The translations under genes and the position numbers were made by a program. This document shows positions 1-8,986 of a DNA stretch of 64,000 nucleotides, one piece after another. The stretch covers positions 1-64,000 of the forward strand of contig JBNLFG010000005.1 of assembly GCA_050305405.1 (NCBI GenBank). The letters run 5' to 3'. The notes beneath the pieces are model-generated. The model saw only the letters and a list, made by a program, of their open reading frames with translations, was not told the DNA's origin and ran no database searches. This DNA is from Desulfolinea sp050305405 (GTDB taxonomy: Bacteria > Chloroflexota > Anaerolineae > Anaerolineales > Villigracilaceae). Numbering within the stretch: the first letter of the stretch is position 1; each line of letters starts with the position of its first letter.

Positions 1-1
1 C

Positions 2-193
2 CCCATCTCCGGCGAACCACCGCTGACCATCTCTTTCAGCGCAGGAATTTCCTATTTCCCCGAAGACGGTACCTTGCTAACTGATCTGCTCAAAGCCGCC
101 GATGAACGCGTCTACCATGCAAAAGAGAATGGACGAGGACGCGTAACCGGGCCTCTGAATCAAGAAAGCCCAAACCAGCTTCTTGACTTATAG
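2..193 (+). CDS. GGDEF-domain protein (diguanylate cyclase), C-terminal fragment
   Basis: Only the last 63 codons lie in the window; the gene enters from the left edge and ends at TAG 191-193. The visible part matches the C-terminal half of a GGDEF domain: a beta-strand SFSAGISYFPEDG followed by the helix LLKAADERVYHAKENGRGRV, which is the usual end of this fold. The active-site GGDEF motif lies outside the window, so catalytic competence cannot be judged. The family makes cyclic di-GMP. A short polar tail of about 15 residues follows the domain, so GGDEF is the last domain of the protein. Confidence 0.85.
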   Translation, partial: PISGEPPLTISFSAGISYFPEDGTLLTDLLKAADERVYHAKENGRGRVTGPLNQESPNQLLDL

Positions 194-231
194 AGTCTCC
201 TTTGGTAATATAGGCGGGCTCAACTAACCGA

Positions 232-303
232 TGCGGGGTAGAGCAGTGGCAGCTCGTCGGGCTCATAACCCGGAGGTCGCAGGTTCGAGTCCTGCCCCCG
301 CTA
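232..303 (+). tRNA. tRNA-Met (initiator, CAU anticodon)
   Basis: A complete cloverleaf folds from 232 to 303. The acceptor arms are TGCGGGG and CCCCGCT, the T arm is GCAGG-TTCGAGT-CCTGC, the anticodon loop is CTCATAA (anticodon CAU) and the discriminator base is A303. Two features mark it as the initiator. The first acceptor pair is a T-T mismatch where elongators have a pair (initiators lack a 1-72 pair). The anticodon stem ends in three G-C pairs next to the loop. CCA is not encoded (CTA follows). A strong terminator follows directly. Confidence 0.93.
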
Positions 304-305
304 CT

Positions 306-333
306 AAAAAAGCACCTTTTCAGGTGCTTTTTT
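306..333. terminator. Bidirectional intrinsic terminator after tRNA-fMet
   Basis: A 12-bp stem AAAAAAGCACCT / AGGTGCTTTTTT with loop TTTC. It is flanked by A and T runs, so it can stop the tRNA transcript from the left and the ABC exporter operon from the right. Confidence 0.85.
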
Positions 334-342
334 CTTTTCATA

Positions 343-2127
343 TTACGCCCCAAGCGCCCCTTGCAATGCATACAACTCATTATATACACCGCCGCCTGCC
401 AGCAAAGCATCGTGCGTGCCTTGCTCAACCACCTTGCCTGCCTGCATCACATAGATCGCATCCGCGTGCTGGATGGTCGAGAGGCGGTGCGCAATGGCGA
501 TGGTCGTGCGTCCCTGCATCAGGGTTTCGAGGGCTTTTTGCACGAACGCTTCAGATTCAGAGTCGAGTGCGGATGTAGCCTCATCCAGCAGCAGGATGGG
601 GGCATCCTTCAGAAGGGCGCGGGCGATGGCGATACGTTGACGTTGCCCGCCGGAGAGTTTCGCGCCGCGTTCCCCGACCAAGGTCTGATAACCCTCCGCT
701 TGTTCGTTGATGAAATCGTGCGCATTCGCCGATTTCGCCGCCACAATCACTTCTTCTGTGCTGGCATCCGGCCTGCCATAGCGGATATTCTCTTCGATCG
801 TGCCATCAAACAGGTAGGCATCCTGCGGCACGTAGGCCATCAAGTCACGCAGGTCTTCAAGCGGATAGGCGGATAGCGGCTTGCCGCTGACCGATAACAT
901 GCCATCGTCTACGGGATAAAGGCCCATCAATATCTTGACGATAGTACTCTTCCCGCCGCCGCTCGGACCGACCAGAGCCGCAACTTGCCCTTTGGCAACC
1001 GAGATATTGATCTCGTCAAGGAGATATTCCGTTTCATCCCCTTGGACAGATTCTTCTGGCGAGGCATAGTTGAAGCGCAGATTACGCAATTCGATCATTG
1101 ATCCTGACGGGGTGACGGCTTGGTTAGCGGGAAGCAGTTTGGGCTGCATCGTCTCTTTGGGCCATGAGAGCAATTCGAATACACGTGCGGAACCGGCCAG
1201 CGAACGCTGGATCCCGGTCACAAAATCGCCCAGATTGGAGAACATAAAACTGGCGTTGCCCTGCAGATGGACCGCGGCGATGATGGCGCCTAATCCTACG
1301 TGTCCGTTTCCAAGCAGGTAAAGTCCGAGCGCCAGCGTACCGATCGAACGCATCCAACTGAGGAAAGCGTTAATGGCGTCATAAATGGCCTGTGTGCTAG
1401 CATGATCGATGGTGGCGGCTACGCTTTGTTGATTGACCTGCGCGTAAAGTTCGTGGGTTGTCTCTTCAAGGTGAAACATCTTGGTAACAGGCAGGCTTTG
1501 CAGGATGTCGGTGAGGCGCTGGGTGAGCGTGCCAAGCGATTCCTGAATGGCGGTGCTTTTTTGGCGCAGCGGGTTGGCTAAGGCAGTACTGGCCCAAGTG
1601 GTCAGCAGGCCAAGCACGAGTGCAAAAAGGCCCATTTGCCAGTTGAGCGCAAAGACGGAGATGATGCCTACCAGCCCGAGTACCAGCCCGAAGAGCAAGG
1701 CCGGCAGAAGTTGATAATAGATTTTGCCGAGAGTGTTCAAGTCGTTGGTGCAGCGCGAGACCAGATCACCGCTGTGCTGCTTGTCAAAGTTATTGATCGG
1801 AAGGTCAACGATCTGACGAAAGGTGCGCACGCGCGCATCAGTGAGGGCTTTTTTCTCAAAGAGAGCAATTACGTAGGCCGCGCCAATCAGCAGGGGAACG
1901 CCGGTCAGGAAGGTGACCGCAGCCAAAACAAGAGCACGGTTTAGCAAAGCCTGTTGACCGCTGACGGCAGCATCCATAACGTCCATCTGGATGAAGGCCA
2001 ATACCAGATTGAAGGAAAAACCGAGCACAACAGCATGAACCAGCGCGACAACGAAATAAAGCCAGAGCTTGGGCCCAAGCAGGGACAGGACACGCACAAG
2101 GTTGCGTTCGCGGAAAGGCTTAGACAT
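343..2127 (-). CDS. ABC exporter, fused permease-ATPase (second gene of pair)
   Basis: The protein has 594 residues, the usual size for a type IV half-exporter. The N-terminal ~320 residues hold about six membrane helices (the ABC_membrane fold). The ATPase domain follows, with Walker A GPSGGGKST, signature LSGGQRQRIAIARA, Walker B LLLDEATSALD carrying the catalytic Glu, and the H-loop AHRLS. The start is ATG 2125-2127 with AGGAGGT upstream; it overlaps the end of the preceding exporter gene by 8 bp, so the two are translationally coupled and probably form a heterodimer. Substrate is unknown; drugs, lipids or peptides are typical of the MdlB/LmrA-like group. Transcription ends at the hairpin shared with the tRNA. 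Confidence 0.9.
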   Translation of the reverse strand: MSKPFRERNLVRVLSLLGPKLWLYFVVALVHAVVLGFSFNLVLAFIQMDVMDAAVSGQQALLNRALVLAAVTFLTGVPLLIGAAYVIALFEKKALTDARVRTFRQIVDLPINNFDKQHSGDLVSRCTNDLNTLGKIYYQLLPALLFGLVLGLVGIISVFALNWQMGLFALVLGLLTTWASTALANPLRQKSTAIQESLGTLTQRLTDILQSLPVTKMFHLEETTHELYAQVNQQSVAATIDHASTQAIYDAINAFLSWMRSIGTLALGLYLLGNGHVGLGAIIAAVHLQGNASFMFSNLGDFVTGIQRSLAGSARVFELLSWPKETMQPKLLPANQAVTPSGSMIELRNLRFNYASPEESVQGDETEYLLDEINISVAKGQVAALVGPSGGGKSTIVKILMGLYPVDDGMLSVSGKPLSAYPLEDLRDLMAYVPQDAYLFDGTIEENIRYGRPDASTEEVIVAAKSANAHDFINEQAEGYQTLVGERGAKLSGGQRQRIAIARALLKDAPILLLDEATSALDSESEAFVQKALETLMQGRTTIAIAHRLSTIQHADAIYVMQAGKVVEQGTHDALLAGGGVYNELYALQGALGA

Positions 2128-3874
2128 GGGCGACCTCCTGAGCGGTCTGTTTGAGATAGAGGCGTTTGTAGAGAGAGTCAGATTGCATCAGCTTCTCATG
2201 CGTGCCGCGTTCGTGTACACGTCCGTTGTCGAGCACGACGATCTCGTCGACATTTTTAATTGTAGAGAGACGATGAGCAACAACCAGCACGGTGCGCCCT
2301 TGCATGAAGCGTTCGAGGGCTTCCTGTACAACGAATTCGGATTGAGCATCCAGTGCGGATGTCGGCTCGTCGAGCAGCAGGATCGGAGCGTCCTTGAGAA
2401 TGGCGCGCGCGAGGGCAATGCGCTGTTTCTCGCCCCCCGAAAGCTTGCCGCCCCACTCGCCGACATTTGTTTCGTAGCCATCAGGCTGGGCGATGATGAA
2501 ATCATGTGCATTGGCATCTTTGGCTGCGGCGATGATCTCGTCGCGGGTGGCGCCTTCGCGTCCGAAGCCGATATTTTCAGCGATGGTGGTCGGGAAGAGA
2601 TAAGTCTCCTGCGAAACCAGCGAGACGTATTTGCGTGCGGTGCGCAGATCAGACTCGAAGATGTTATTGCCGCCGATGCGGACTTCTCCGTTTTCGGGGT
2701 GATAGAAGCCGCAGAGTAATTTCAGGACGGTACTCTTGCCGCATCCACTGGAACCGACAAGAGCGACGACTTTGCCTTGATCCACGCTGAGACTGAAATT
2801 GGACAGGATCTGTGTTTCGGGAGAGTACTGGAAATCGACTGAAGAGAAACTTAAAGCCGGGGCAGCGGTGGCAGGTTCAAAGTCCGCGTGTGACCCATTT
2901 TCGATAGGGTGGTCGAGAATTTCAAAAATGCGTTCCACTGCCGGAGCAACTTCGCGCAGTTGGCGCATCCATCCCAGCATGGTTTCGATTGGGAAGAAAA
3001 CCATCCAATTCAGATAGATGCTGGCGATTAGCGCACCGACGGTGATCTCTCCGTTGAATGCCAGATAGCCACCATAGAGCGGCGTAACCAACTGCGGAAC
3101 GTAACGCAGCATCAGAAAAACAGCGAAAGACATCGCGCCGCGTTTGTCGATCTCTAGCCCTTCTTTGCGGGCATCTTCGGCGATCTTTTGATATTTTGCG
3201 GTGAGCAGCTTTTGCAGGTTAAAGGCTTTGATGATGTAAATACCGCGAATAGCATCCTGTGTGACGGCATTTGCGCGGGCGAGATGCTCCATCTCTTTGC
3301 GAGCGTGTGCCTGCATGGGCTTGACGACCTTGTCGTAAAGAACGGCGGAGAGGGGAATAAGAATACAGGTGGCAAGCAGCAGCTTCCAACTCAAGATATA
3401 CATGTAAGTGAAACCAAGCATGAAGATAACCGGTTGCTGTACCAACTCGTGAAAATGCTGCGTTAGCGTGCCGATCTTATCGATGTCGTTGTTCAGACGT
3501 GAGACCAGGTCGCCGGAGTGGAGCGTTTCGGTGAATGAAATCGGCAGGTGCTGAATATGTGCGGTAACTTGGTTGCGTAAATCGCGCAGGGTGTAAGCCT
3601 GATAGCGGGTGGCAATAATGCGCGTGAAATATTTCAGCGCAATATCCACGGTCATTGCCAACAACGCCCAAAGCACAAACTGACGAAAAATTTCGGTCTG
3701 CTGGGAAAGAGCGCTATCGGTCAGCGTTTTCATCAGGTAGGGGTTGAGGAAATCCATGATCCCGGCAATCAGTGCTGTAAGCCAGACCAGCCAAAGCCAA
3801 GTTTTGTGGATTTTTAGATCGGGGATTAGGCGCCGGATGGTCTGCCGGGCGGTCGGGGCTTGGGGTTCTTCCAT
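2120..3874 (-). CDS. ABC exporter, fused permease-ATPase (first gene of pair)
   Basis: The protein has 584 residues from the chosen start. The open frame runs upstream to 3997, but the ATG at 3872-3874 (MEEPQAP) has GAGGAG at the right distance, while the longer form adds an unlikely aromatic stretch encoded by AT-rich intergenic DNA. Six membrane helices are followed by an ATPase domain with Walker A GSSGCGKST, signature LSGGEKQRIALARA and Walker B LLLDEPTSALD. Both members of this pair keep the catalytic Glu and a good signature, so both ATP sites look functional, unlike the second exporter pair at 21.7-25.4 kb. Confidence 0.9.
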   Translation of the reverse strand: MEEPQAPTARQTIRRLIPDLKIHKTWLWLVWLTALIAGIMDFLNPYLMKTLTDSALSQQTEIFRQFVLWALLAMTVDIALKYFTRIIATRYQAYTLRDLRNQVTAHIQHLPISFTETLHSGDLVSRLNNDIDKIGTLTQHFHELVQQPVIFMLGFTYMYILSWKLLLATCILIPLSAVLYDKVVKPMQAHARKEMEHLARANAVTQDAIRGIYIIKAFNLQKLLTAKYQKIAEDARKEGLEIDKRGAMSFAVFLMLRYVPQLVTPLYGGYLAFNGEITVGALIASIYLNWMVFFPIETMLGWMRQLREVAPAVERIFEILDHPIENGSHADFEPATAAPALSFSSVDFQYSPETQILSNFSLSVDQGKVVALVGSSGCGKSTVLKLLCGFYHPENGEVRIGGNNIFESDLRTARKYVSLVSQETYLFPTTIAENIGFGREGATRDEIIAAAKDANAHDFIIAQPDGYETNVGEWGGKLSGGEKQRIALARAILKDAPILLLDEPTSALDAQSEFVVQEALERFMQGRTVLVVAHRLSTIKNVDEIVVLDNGRVHERGTHEKLMQSDSLYKRLYLKQTAQEVAHV

Positions 3875-4310
3875 GAAAGTCTCCTCGTTTATTGCAACAC
3901 AACTTTGAAAAACATTATATTTAATTTCTGTTTGCGAATGCATTATACACAAAAAATAAAAATAATCAATATTGCTTTTATTTTTTTCACTTGCCAATCA
4001 ATATTATCAATATAAATATCAAAAAAACTCAAACTAGCGGCAAAATAGCGTCAGAAAGAAGATTTTTCAGGTAGGGTAAGCGAGCATATAGTTATAACGA
4101 GGCGTTCTTTGGTAGTTCTAATTGATTTTCTTCCCCCACTCTGTTGGGCAAAGCGCCCTTGGCTACTCCCCCACACTCGAACAAAACTTTTGGATCGGTG
4201 CATAATGCTTATCGCTATCCCCCTGCCAAAATCGCGCTATGATAGCGCCCATTGTAGCCCTGCCTCGACGGCAGGGTTCCGTAACAGCTTTTATCTTTTC
4301 TTTATCTAAA
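3875..4310. other. AT-rich intergenic region between ackA and the ABC exporter operon
   Basis: This stretch carries no convincing gene. The exporter-proximal part (about 3900-4030) is very AT-rich and holds two TATAAT matches on the minus strand (3914-3919 and 3942-3947), either of which could be the -10 of the exporter promoter; no good -35 is visible. Closer to ackA are two short inverted repeats, GCGCTA/TAGCGC at 4234-4248 and CCCTGCC/GGCAGGG near 4257-4275. They may form the 3' structure of the ackA-pta transcript, but neither has a clear U-tract. Confidence 0.4.
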
Positions 4311-5519
4311 TCATGTCTGCAGGACGGCTTCCGTTTGCAGGGCAATTTCGAGTTCTTCGTTAGTAGGGATAATCAGAATCTTTATCCGGCTGCCTTCAGC
4401 TTGGATTTCAGTAACTTTGCCCTGCTTTCCCTGACTATTTTTCGCCGGATCGAGCGTGTACCCGAGGCTTGCCAGCCCACTACAAACTTGGTGCCTGACG
4501 AGATCGCTATTTTCGCCAACCCCTGCCGTGAAAACAAGGGCATCCACGCTCTTTAGCACAGCCGTGTACATGCCGATATATTTTTTGATGCGGTAGGTAT
4601 ACATCTCAAAAGCAAGTTGAGCATCCTTGTCGCCTTCGGTCATGCGCCTTTCGATGTCGCGCAGATCATTATCACCGCAGATACCAAGCAGACCGCTTTT
4701 CTTGTTGAGCATTTTATCGATTTCGGGAATGCTCATACCATGATCGTTAGCGAGGTAAAAAACGACAGCCGGGTCAATATCACCGCTGCGGGTGCCCATA
4801 ATTAGCCCGGGGAGGGGACTGAAACCCATCGAGGTATCAACGGATTTTCCACCGGAGACGGCTGTGATACTAGCGCCATTCCCGAGGTGGGCGGTAATCA
4901 GGTTGGTCTCAACAAGAGGCTTGCCAAGATGTTCGGCTGCAACCTTGGAGACGTATAGATGGGAAGTGCCATGAAATCCGTAAGCACGCACATGGTGTTC
5001 TTCGTAGAGCTCCTTGGGAATGGCATAGCGATAGGCATAGGCGGGCATAGTTTGGTGGAAAGCGGTGTCAAAAATGGCGACTTGCACTGCGTTGGGGAAA
5101 AGTTTCATTGCAACCTGAATACCGGTCAGATTTGCGGGATTATGCAGGGGCGCCAATGATGAAAGTGTATCAATCACTGTGTTGACTTCATCGGTAATAA
5201 CTGTCGGCGCACTGAATTTTTCGCCACCGTGTACAACACGATGTCCCACTGCTGCAATCTCGCTCGGGGAAGTGATGACGCCTGTTTTTTCATCCAGCAA
5301 CAGTTGAACAACCTTATTGAGACCCGTCTGATGATCGGGGATGGGTAAATCCTGACTAATCGCAGGGAATGTTGCATCGAGCAGATTCTTATGTTTGATG
5401 TGTGCGTTCTTTTCACCGATGCGCTCAACCAATCCAGCAGCCAGCACAGAACGATTTTCCATGTTGAAGAGTTGGTATTTGATGGAGGAGCTTCCGGCGT
5501 TGATGACCAGGATTTTCAT
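4311..5519 (-). CDS. ackA: Acetate kinase
   Basis: Interconverts acetyl phosphate plus ADP with acetate plus ATP in the cytoplasm, the ATP-yielding last step of acetate fermentation. The protein has 402 residues, the family norm. It begins with the phosphate-binding strand VINAGSSSIKYQLF and contains the ASKHA-fold signatures HLGNGASI and DTSMGFSPLPGL, with GTRSGDIDP just after. The start ATG at 5517-5519 is preceded by AAGGACT and lies 3 bp after the pta stop, so pta and ackA form one operon with pta first. Confidence 0.97.
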   Translation of the reverse strand: MKILVINAGSSSIKYQLFNMENRSVLAAGLVERIGEKNAHIKHKNLLDATFPAISQDLPIPDHQTGLNKVVQLLLDEKTGVITSPSEIAAVGHRVVHGGEKFSAPTVITDEVNTVIDTLSSLAPLHNPANLTGIQVAMKLFPNAVQVAIFDTAFHQTMPAYAYRYAIPKELYEEHHVRAYGFHGTSHLYVSKVAAEHLGKPLVETNLITAHLGNGASITAVSGGKSVDTSMGFSPLPGLIMGTRSGDIDPAVVFYLANDHGMSIPEIDKMLNKKSGLLGICGDNDLRDIERRMTEGDKDAQLAFEMYTYRIKKYIGMYTAVLKSVDALVFTAGVGENSDLVRHQVCSGLASLGYTLDPAKNSQGKQGKVTEIQAEGSRIKILIIPTNEELEIALQTEAVLQT

Positions 5520-5522
5520 GGG

Positions 5523-7622
5523 TTAGTCCTTCTGCGCCTGAACGGCAGTGATGAGGATGGTGTTGATGATGTCCTCGACTGTGCAGCCACGGCTGAGATC
5601 GTTGACTGGCTTGTTAAGCCCCTGCAGTACAGGGCCGATGGCAATCGCCCCCGTCTCGCGTTGGACAGCTTTGTAGGTATTATTACCCGTATTGAGATCA
5701 GGGAAGATAAAGACGGTAGCTTGTCCCGCCACTTTAGAACCAGGCATCTTTTTGACGGCAACTTCTTTGGAGACGGCGGCATCGTATTGCATGGGGCCTT
5801 CCAAAACCAGATCCGGGCGGCGTTTCTGTGCCAACTCGGTTGCTTTGCGAACCTTCTCTACATCTGCGCCAGTGCCAGATTCACCTGTGGAATAAGAGAG
5901 CATTGCAATGCGAGGCTCAACGCCAAATGTTTCAGCCGTATCCGCAGACGAAATAGCGATTTCAGCGAGTTCTTCTGCGGTCGGGTTGGGGTTGACCGCG
6001 CAATCCCCGTAGACCAACACACGGTCATCGAGCGCCATAAAAAAGACAGAGGAAACCACAGAAAAGCCCGGTTTGGTTTTCACAAATTGCAAGGAGGGGC
6101 GAATCGTGTGTGCGGTGGTATGCATCGCACCCGAGACCATACCATCTGCCTGGCCTTTGTAGACCATCATCGTGCCAAAGTAGGAGACGTCCGAAATCAA
6201 ATCTTGCGCCATCTCCAATTGAACGCCCTTATGCTTCCGCAACTCATAGAGCGTTTGAGCATAATCATCGAATTGTTCTGAATTCTTGGGATCAATCATA
6301 GCGCATTGGTCAGGATTGATATTTCTCAAACCCAGGCGCTGAGACACTCCTTGTATCTCGGCAGGATCGCCAAGCAAGGTCAAGTCAACCACCCCTCGAC
6401 TAAGAAGATGGTCAGCAGCGCGCAAAATGCGCTCATCGGTTGCTTCTGGCAAAACGATCCGTTTTTTATTTATCTGCGCTTTTTGAAGGAGGGTATAGAT
6501 AAACATCCGCGGGGTCATGCCACGTGTCTGCACCCGAGACAAGATACCTTCCAAAACAGATGTATCCAGATGACGTTCAAATAGTTTCAGGCTAAGTTCG
6601 GTCTTCCTAGAGTCATCGGCGGTAATATATGAACGCAATGCCATTGTCTGAGTCGCGGTGAAATAGGTGGATGCTTTAACAGAAAGAATGGGGATAATAT
6701 CTTTTACGCCATCAAGCAGCTTCCTCACGGATTCAGGAGGACATAAGCCGCCGCTCAGGATGATGCCGGAGAGACGCGGATAGCTATTTGACTGATGGGC
6801 TTGAAGGGCACTAAGCAAAATAGCATCCCGATCCCCGGCAACAATAAGCAAGGCATTCTCCGTAAGATGGGTTAGATAGTTGCGGATACTCATTGAAACG
6901 ATCACGTAATCGTAAGCCAGATTATCCAGATGTTCGTGTCCATAGAGCACTTCCGCATCCAATTGCTCGGCGATCTGACGAATGGAGGGGCTGCTAAGGC
7001 GTTCGTCGGCAGGGAGTACCGAGACGAAAGCGTTTTCATCATCAAAGGAGGCTGGCAAGGCGCTTCGAAGGGCATCCAATTTCTCAGGATCTGTACGATT
7101 GACGATGACACCCACCACCTCACATCCGATATTCGTGAAAGTATCATATGCAACTCGCACCACATTTTGGACATCAGAGATTTCCTCTTTATCGCCTCGG
7201 CTAACGATCAAAACCGGCGCACCCAGGTTTTTTGCAATTTGGGCATTCAGTTCTACTTCAAAAGCACTTTCTTCATTTTCGAAGTCTGAGCCAATAATAA
7301 GAATAAAATCGAACTGGGATTCCAGCGCTTTGTATTTCTGAATCACCGTATCAATGATGATTTCTGTTTTGCCCTGCCCCATCAAATCAATCGCGTCTCG
7401 CTCAAGATAAGCGAAGGTGTCTTCGTACTCGATTTTGAGACCGAAATGCTCAACGAGTAATTCGATGTTCTTGTCATGATCGTGAATATCTTTCTGGTCT
7501 ATGATCGGGCGAAAAACACCGACACGCCCTGTTCTACGAAGCAACAGGTTCGTAATCCCCAAAGAGACAAGCGATTTACCACAACGAGGTTCTGTGGTGG
7601 TCAAATAAAGTGAATTGGTCAT
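5523..7622 (-). CDS. pta: Phosphate acetyltransferase (long form)
   Basis: Converts acetyl-CoA and phosphate to acetyl phosphate, which AckA uses to make ATP. At 699 residues it is the long, three-part form. An N-terminal P-loop domain of the dethiobiotin-synthetase type (TTTEPRCGKSLVSLG) is followed by a DRTGG-type regulatory domain (roughly residues 215-325). The catalytic PTA_PTB domain runs from about residue 375 and includes VLPEATDERIL, SYSTGESGTG and FIFPDLNTGN. The DRTGG region is where allosteric regulation occurs in other long Pta enzymes. It is first in the operon with ackA. The ATG is preceded by a weak GAG-type ribosome site. Confidence 0.96.
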   Translation of the reverse strand: MTNSLYLTTTEPRCGKSLVSLGITNLLLRRTGRVGVFRPIIDQKDIHDHDKNIELLVEHFGLKIEYEDTFAYLERDAIDLMGQGKTEIIIDTVIQKYKALESQFDFILIIGSDFENEESAFEVELNAQIAKNLGAPVLIVSRGDKEEISDVQNVVRVAYDTFTNIGCEVVGVIVNRTDPEKLDALRSALPASFDDENAFVSVLPADERLSSPSIRQIAEQLDAEVLYGHEHLDNLAYDYVIVSMSIRNYLTHLTENALLIVAGDRDAILLSALQAHQSNSYPRLSGIILSGGLCPPESVRKLLDGVKDIIPILSVKASTYFTATQTMALRSYITADDSRKTELSLKLFERHLDTSVLEGILSRVQTRGMTPRMFIYTLLQKAQINKKRIVLPEATDERILRAADHLLSRGVVDLTLLGDPAEIQGVSQRLGLRNINPDQCAMIDPKNSEQFDDYAQTLYELRKHKGVQLEMAQDLISDVSYFGTMMVYKGQADGMVSGAMHTTAHTIRPSLQFVKTKPGFSVVSSVFFMALDDRVLVYGDCAVNPNPTAEELAEIAISSADTAETFGVEPRIAMLSYSTGESGTGADVEKVRKATELAQKRRPDLVLEGPMQYDAAVSKEVAVKKMPGSKVAGQATVFIFPDLNTGNNTYKAVQRETGAIAIGPVLQGLNKPVNDLSRGCTVEDIINTILITAVQAQKD

Positions 7623-7851
7623 TTTTTTCTCAAATCTACTGAGAACAACCCAAAGACGGTCGCTCCCAGTCCTTTCTTAGTGAGCTCGATTGAAAGCAAG
7701 CCCTGAGTTTGTTCTATTTTACACAATCTTGAAGAAAAATGTGGAAGTTAAAGTTATAGTCGCCATAAACTTTAATGTTTTTGATGCGGCTACATATCCT
7801 CGATAAACAATGGAAAACCAGATTAGCCACCATTGGTATTACTACCCCAAA

Positions 7852-7901
7852 ACAACCCCAATAAAAAAGCACCTGTACAGGTGCTTTTTTATTGGGGTTG
7901 T
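7852..7901. terminator. Perfect 50-bp palindromic terminator of the ars-like operon
   Basis: Positions 7852-7876 and 7877-7901 are exact reverse complements: 25-bp arms with no loop bases. The core AAAAAAGCACCTGT / ACAGGTGCTTTTTT has the A/T runs of a bidirectional intrinsic terminator and shares GCACCT/AGGTGC with the terminator at 306-333. It lies just downstream of the permease gene on the minus strand. Confidence 0.85.
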
Positions 7902-7908
7902 AAGAAAC

Positions 7909-8961
7909 TCAGAAAATCAGATTGAATAAGTATCCCGTCAGGATGATCGCCGTTGCCAAGATGACAACAAAGATCACGATCAAACGCATCTTCAAGACGC
8001 GCCGCAGGATAATCATTTCCGGCAGACTCAAGCCAACCACCGACATCATAAATGCCAGCACGGTGCCAAGGGCAGCCCCCTTCTCCATCAACGCGTGAAC
8101 GATAGGAATAATGCCCGCCGCGTTGGAATAAAGCGGAATACCAAGTAAAACTCCGGCGGGCACAGACCACCAAACATCCTTGCCCAGAATTCCAGCCAGC
8201 GCGCTCTCAGGCACGTAGCCGTGAATCCCAGCGCCAATGGCGATCCCAAGTACAACAAAGAGCCATACCTTGCCTACAATCTCTTTTGTGCTGCCCCACG
8301 CATTTTGAAAACGCTCATCCCACGAGGGGCGATAATCTGGCACATTGAGTTGTCCAGCTTTAATCTGCCAAACAAAGTCTTCCACGTAATTTTCCAGATT
8401 TAGACGACCGATCAACATTCCTGCCAATACAGCAATCGTTAAGCCGGAAAGCATATAAATTCCAGCAACCTTCCAGCCGAAGAGACCAAAAAGCATCACC
8501 AAAGCCACTTCGTTGACAACCGGCGTTGCCGTCAAAAAGGAGAAGGTTACGCCCAGCGGAATACCCGCTTCTACAAAGCCAATAAAAAGCGGTACAGCCG
8601 AGCAAGAGCAGAAAGGCGTCACCACACCCAACGAAGCCGCTAAAATATTTCCAACACCTTCGCGCTTACCGCCCAACCAGGCACGCGTTTGTTCGGTCGT
8701 AAAAAAGGAACGCAAGACGGTGATCAGGAAGATCATCCCGCCGAGCAGCAAAATGATCTTGGGTACGTCATAAAAGAAAAACGCCAAGGATTCGCCCAAA
8801 TGCGAACCATCCGCCAAACCCAAAAGTCCGTAGGTCAGCCAATTGGCAAAGGGCTCAATGACATTGTAGAGTAAAAGCCAGAGTGCAGCCGCGCCAACGA
8901 CAACCACCCACGAACGAGCATGATTGGTTTGCTGTGGAGCTGCAAGAGAGTTTTGAGACAT
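7909..8961 (-). CDS. DUF318/ArsP-like permease
   Basis: A 350-residue polytopic membrane protein with about eight to ten helices. The central motif CSCSAVPLFIGFVEAGIP followed by TATPVVNEVAL is characteristic of the PF03773 permease family (ArsP_1, YraQ), where paired cysteines are thought to bind thiophilic metal or metalloid substrates. Some family members export methylarsenite. Here it is the last gene of an operon with ArsR, a thioredoxin-like protein and an ACR3 pump, so a role in organo-arsenic or arsenite export is plausible, but the substrate cannot be read from the sequence. No strong ribosome site is visible before the ATG. Confidence 0.85.
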   Translation of the reverse strand: MSQNSLAAPQQTNHARSWVVVVGAAALWLLLYNVIEPFANWLTYGLLGLADGSHLGESLAFFFYDVPKIILLLGGMIFLITVLRSFFTTEQTRAWLGGKREGVGNILAASLGVVTPFCSCSAVPLFIGFVEAGIPLGVTFSFLTATPVVNEVALVMLFGLFGWKVAGIYMLSGLTIAVLAGMLIGRLNLENYVEDFVWQIKAGQLNVPDYRPSWDERFQNAWGSTKEIVGKVWLFVVLGIAIGAGIHGYVPESALAGILGKDVWWSVPAGVLLGIPLYSNAAGIIPIVHALMEKGAALGTVLAFMMSVVGLSLPEMIILRRVLKMRLIVIFVVILATAIILTGYLFNLIF

Positions 8962-8986
8962 AAGAAAACAGCTTTCTCGAAAAGAA

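Noticed and set aside
231..578. Open frame covering the tRNA and terminator on the plus strand
   Set aside because: It reads through a complete tRNA-fMet and a terminator and is antisense to the ABC exporter; no family resemblance.
4109..4309. 66-codon plus-strand frame between the ABC operon and ackA
   Set aside because: No ribosome site, atypical composition and no similarity; intergenic hairpins explain the sequence better.
5391..6281. Long plus-strand open frame (296 codons) opposite pta/ackA
   Set aside because: It is fully antisense to two well-supported enzymes and has Cys/His/Arg-rich composition typical of a shadow frame.
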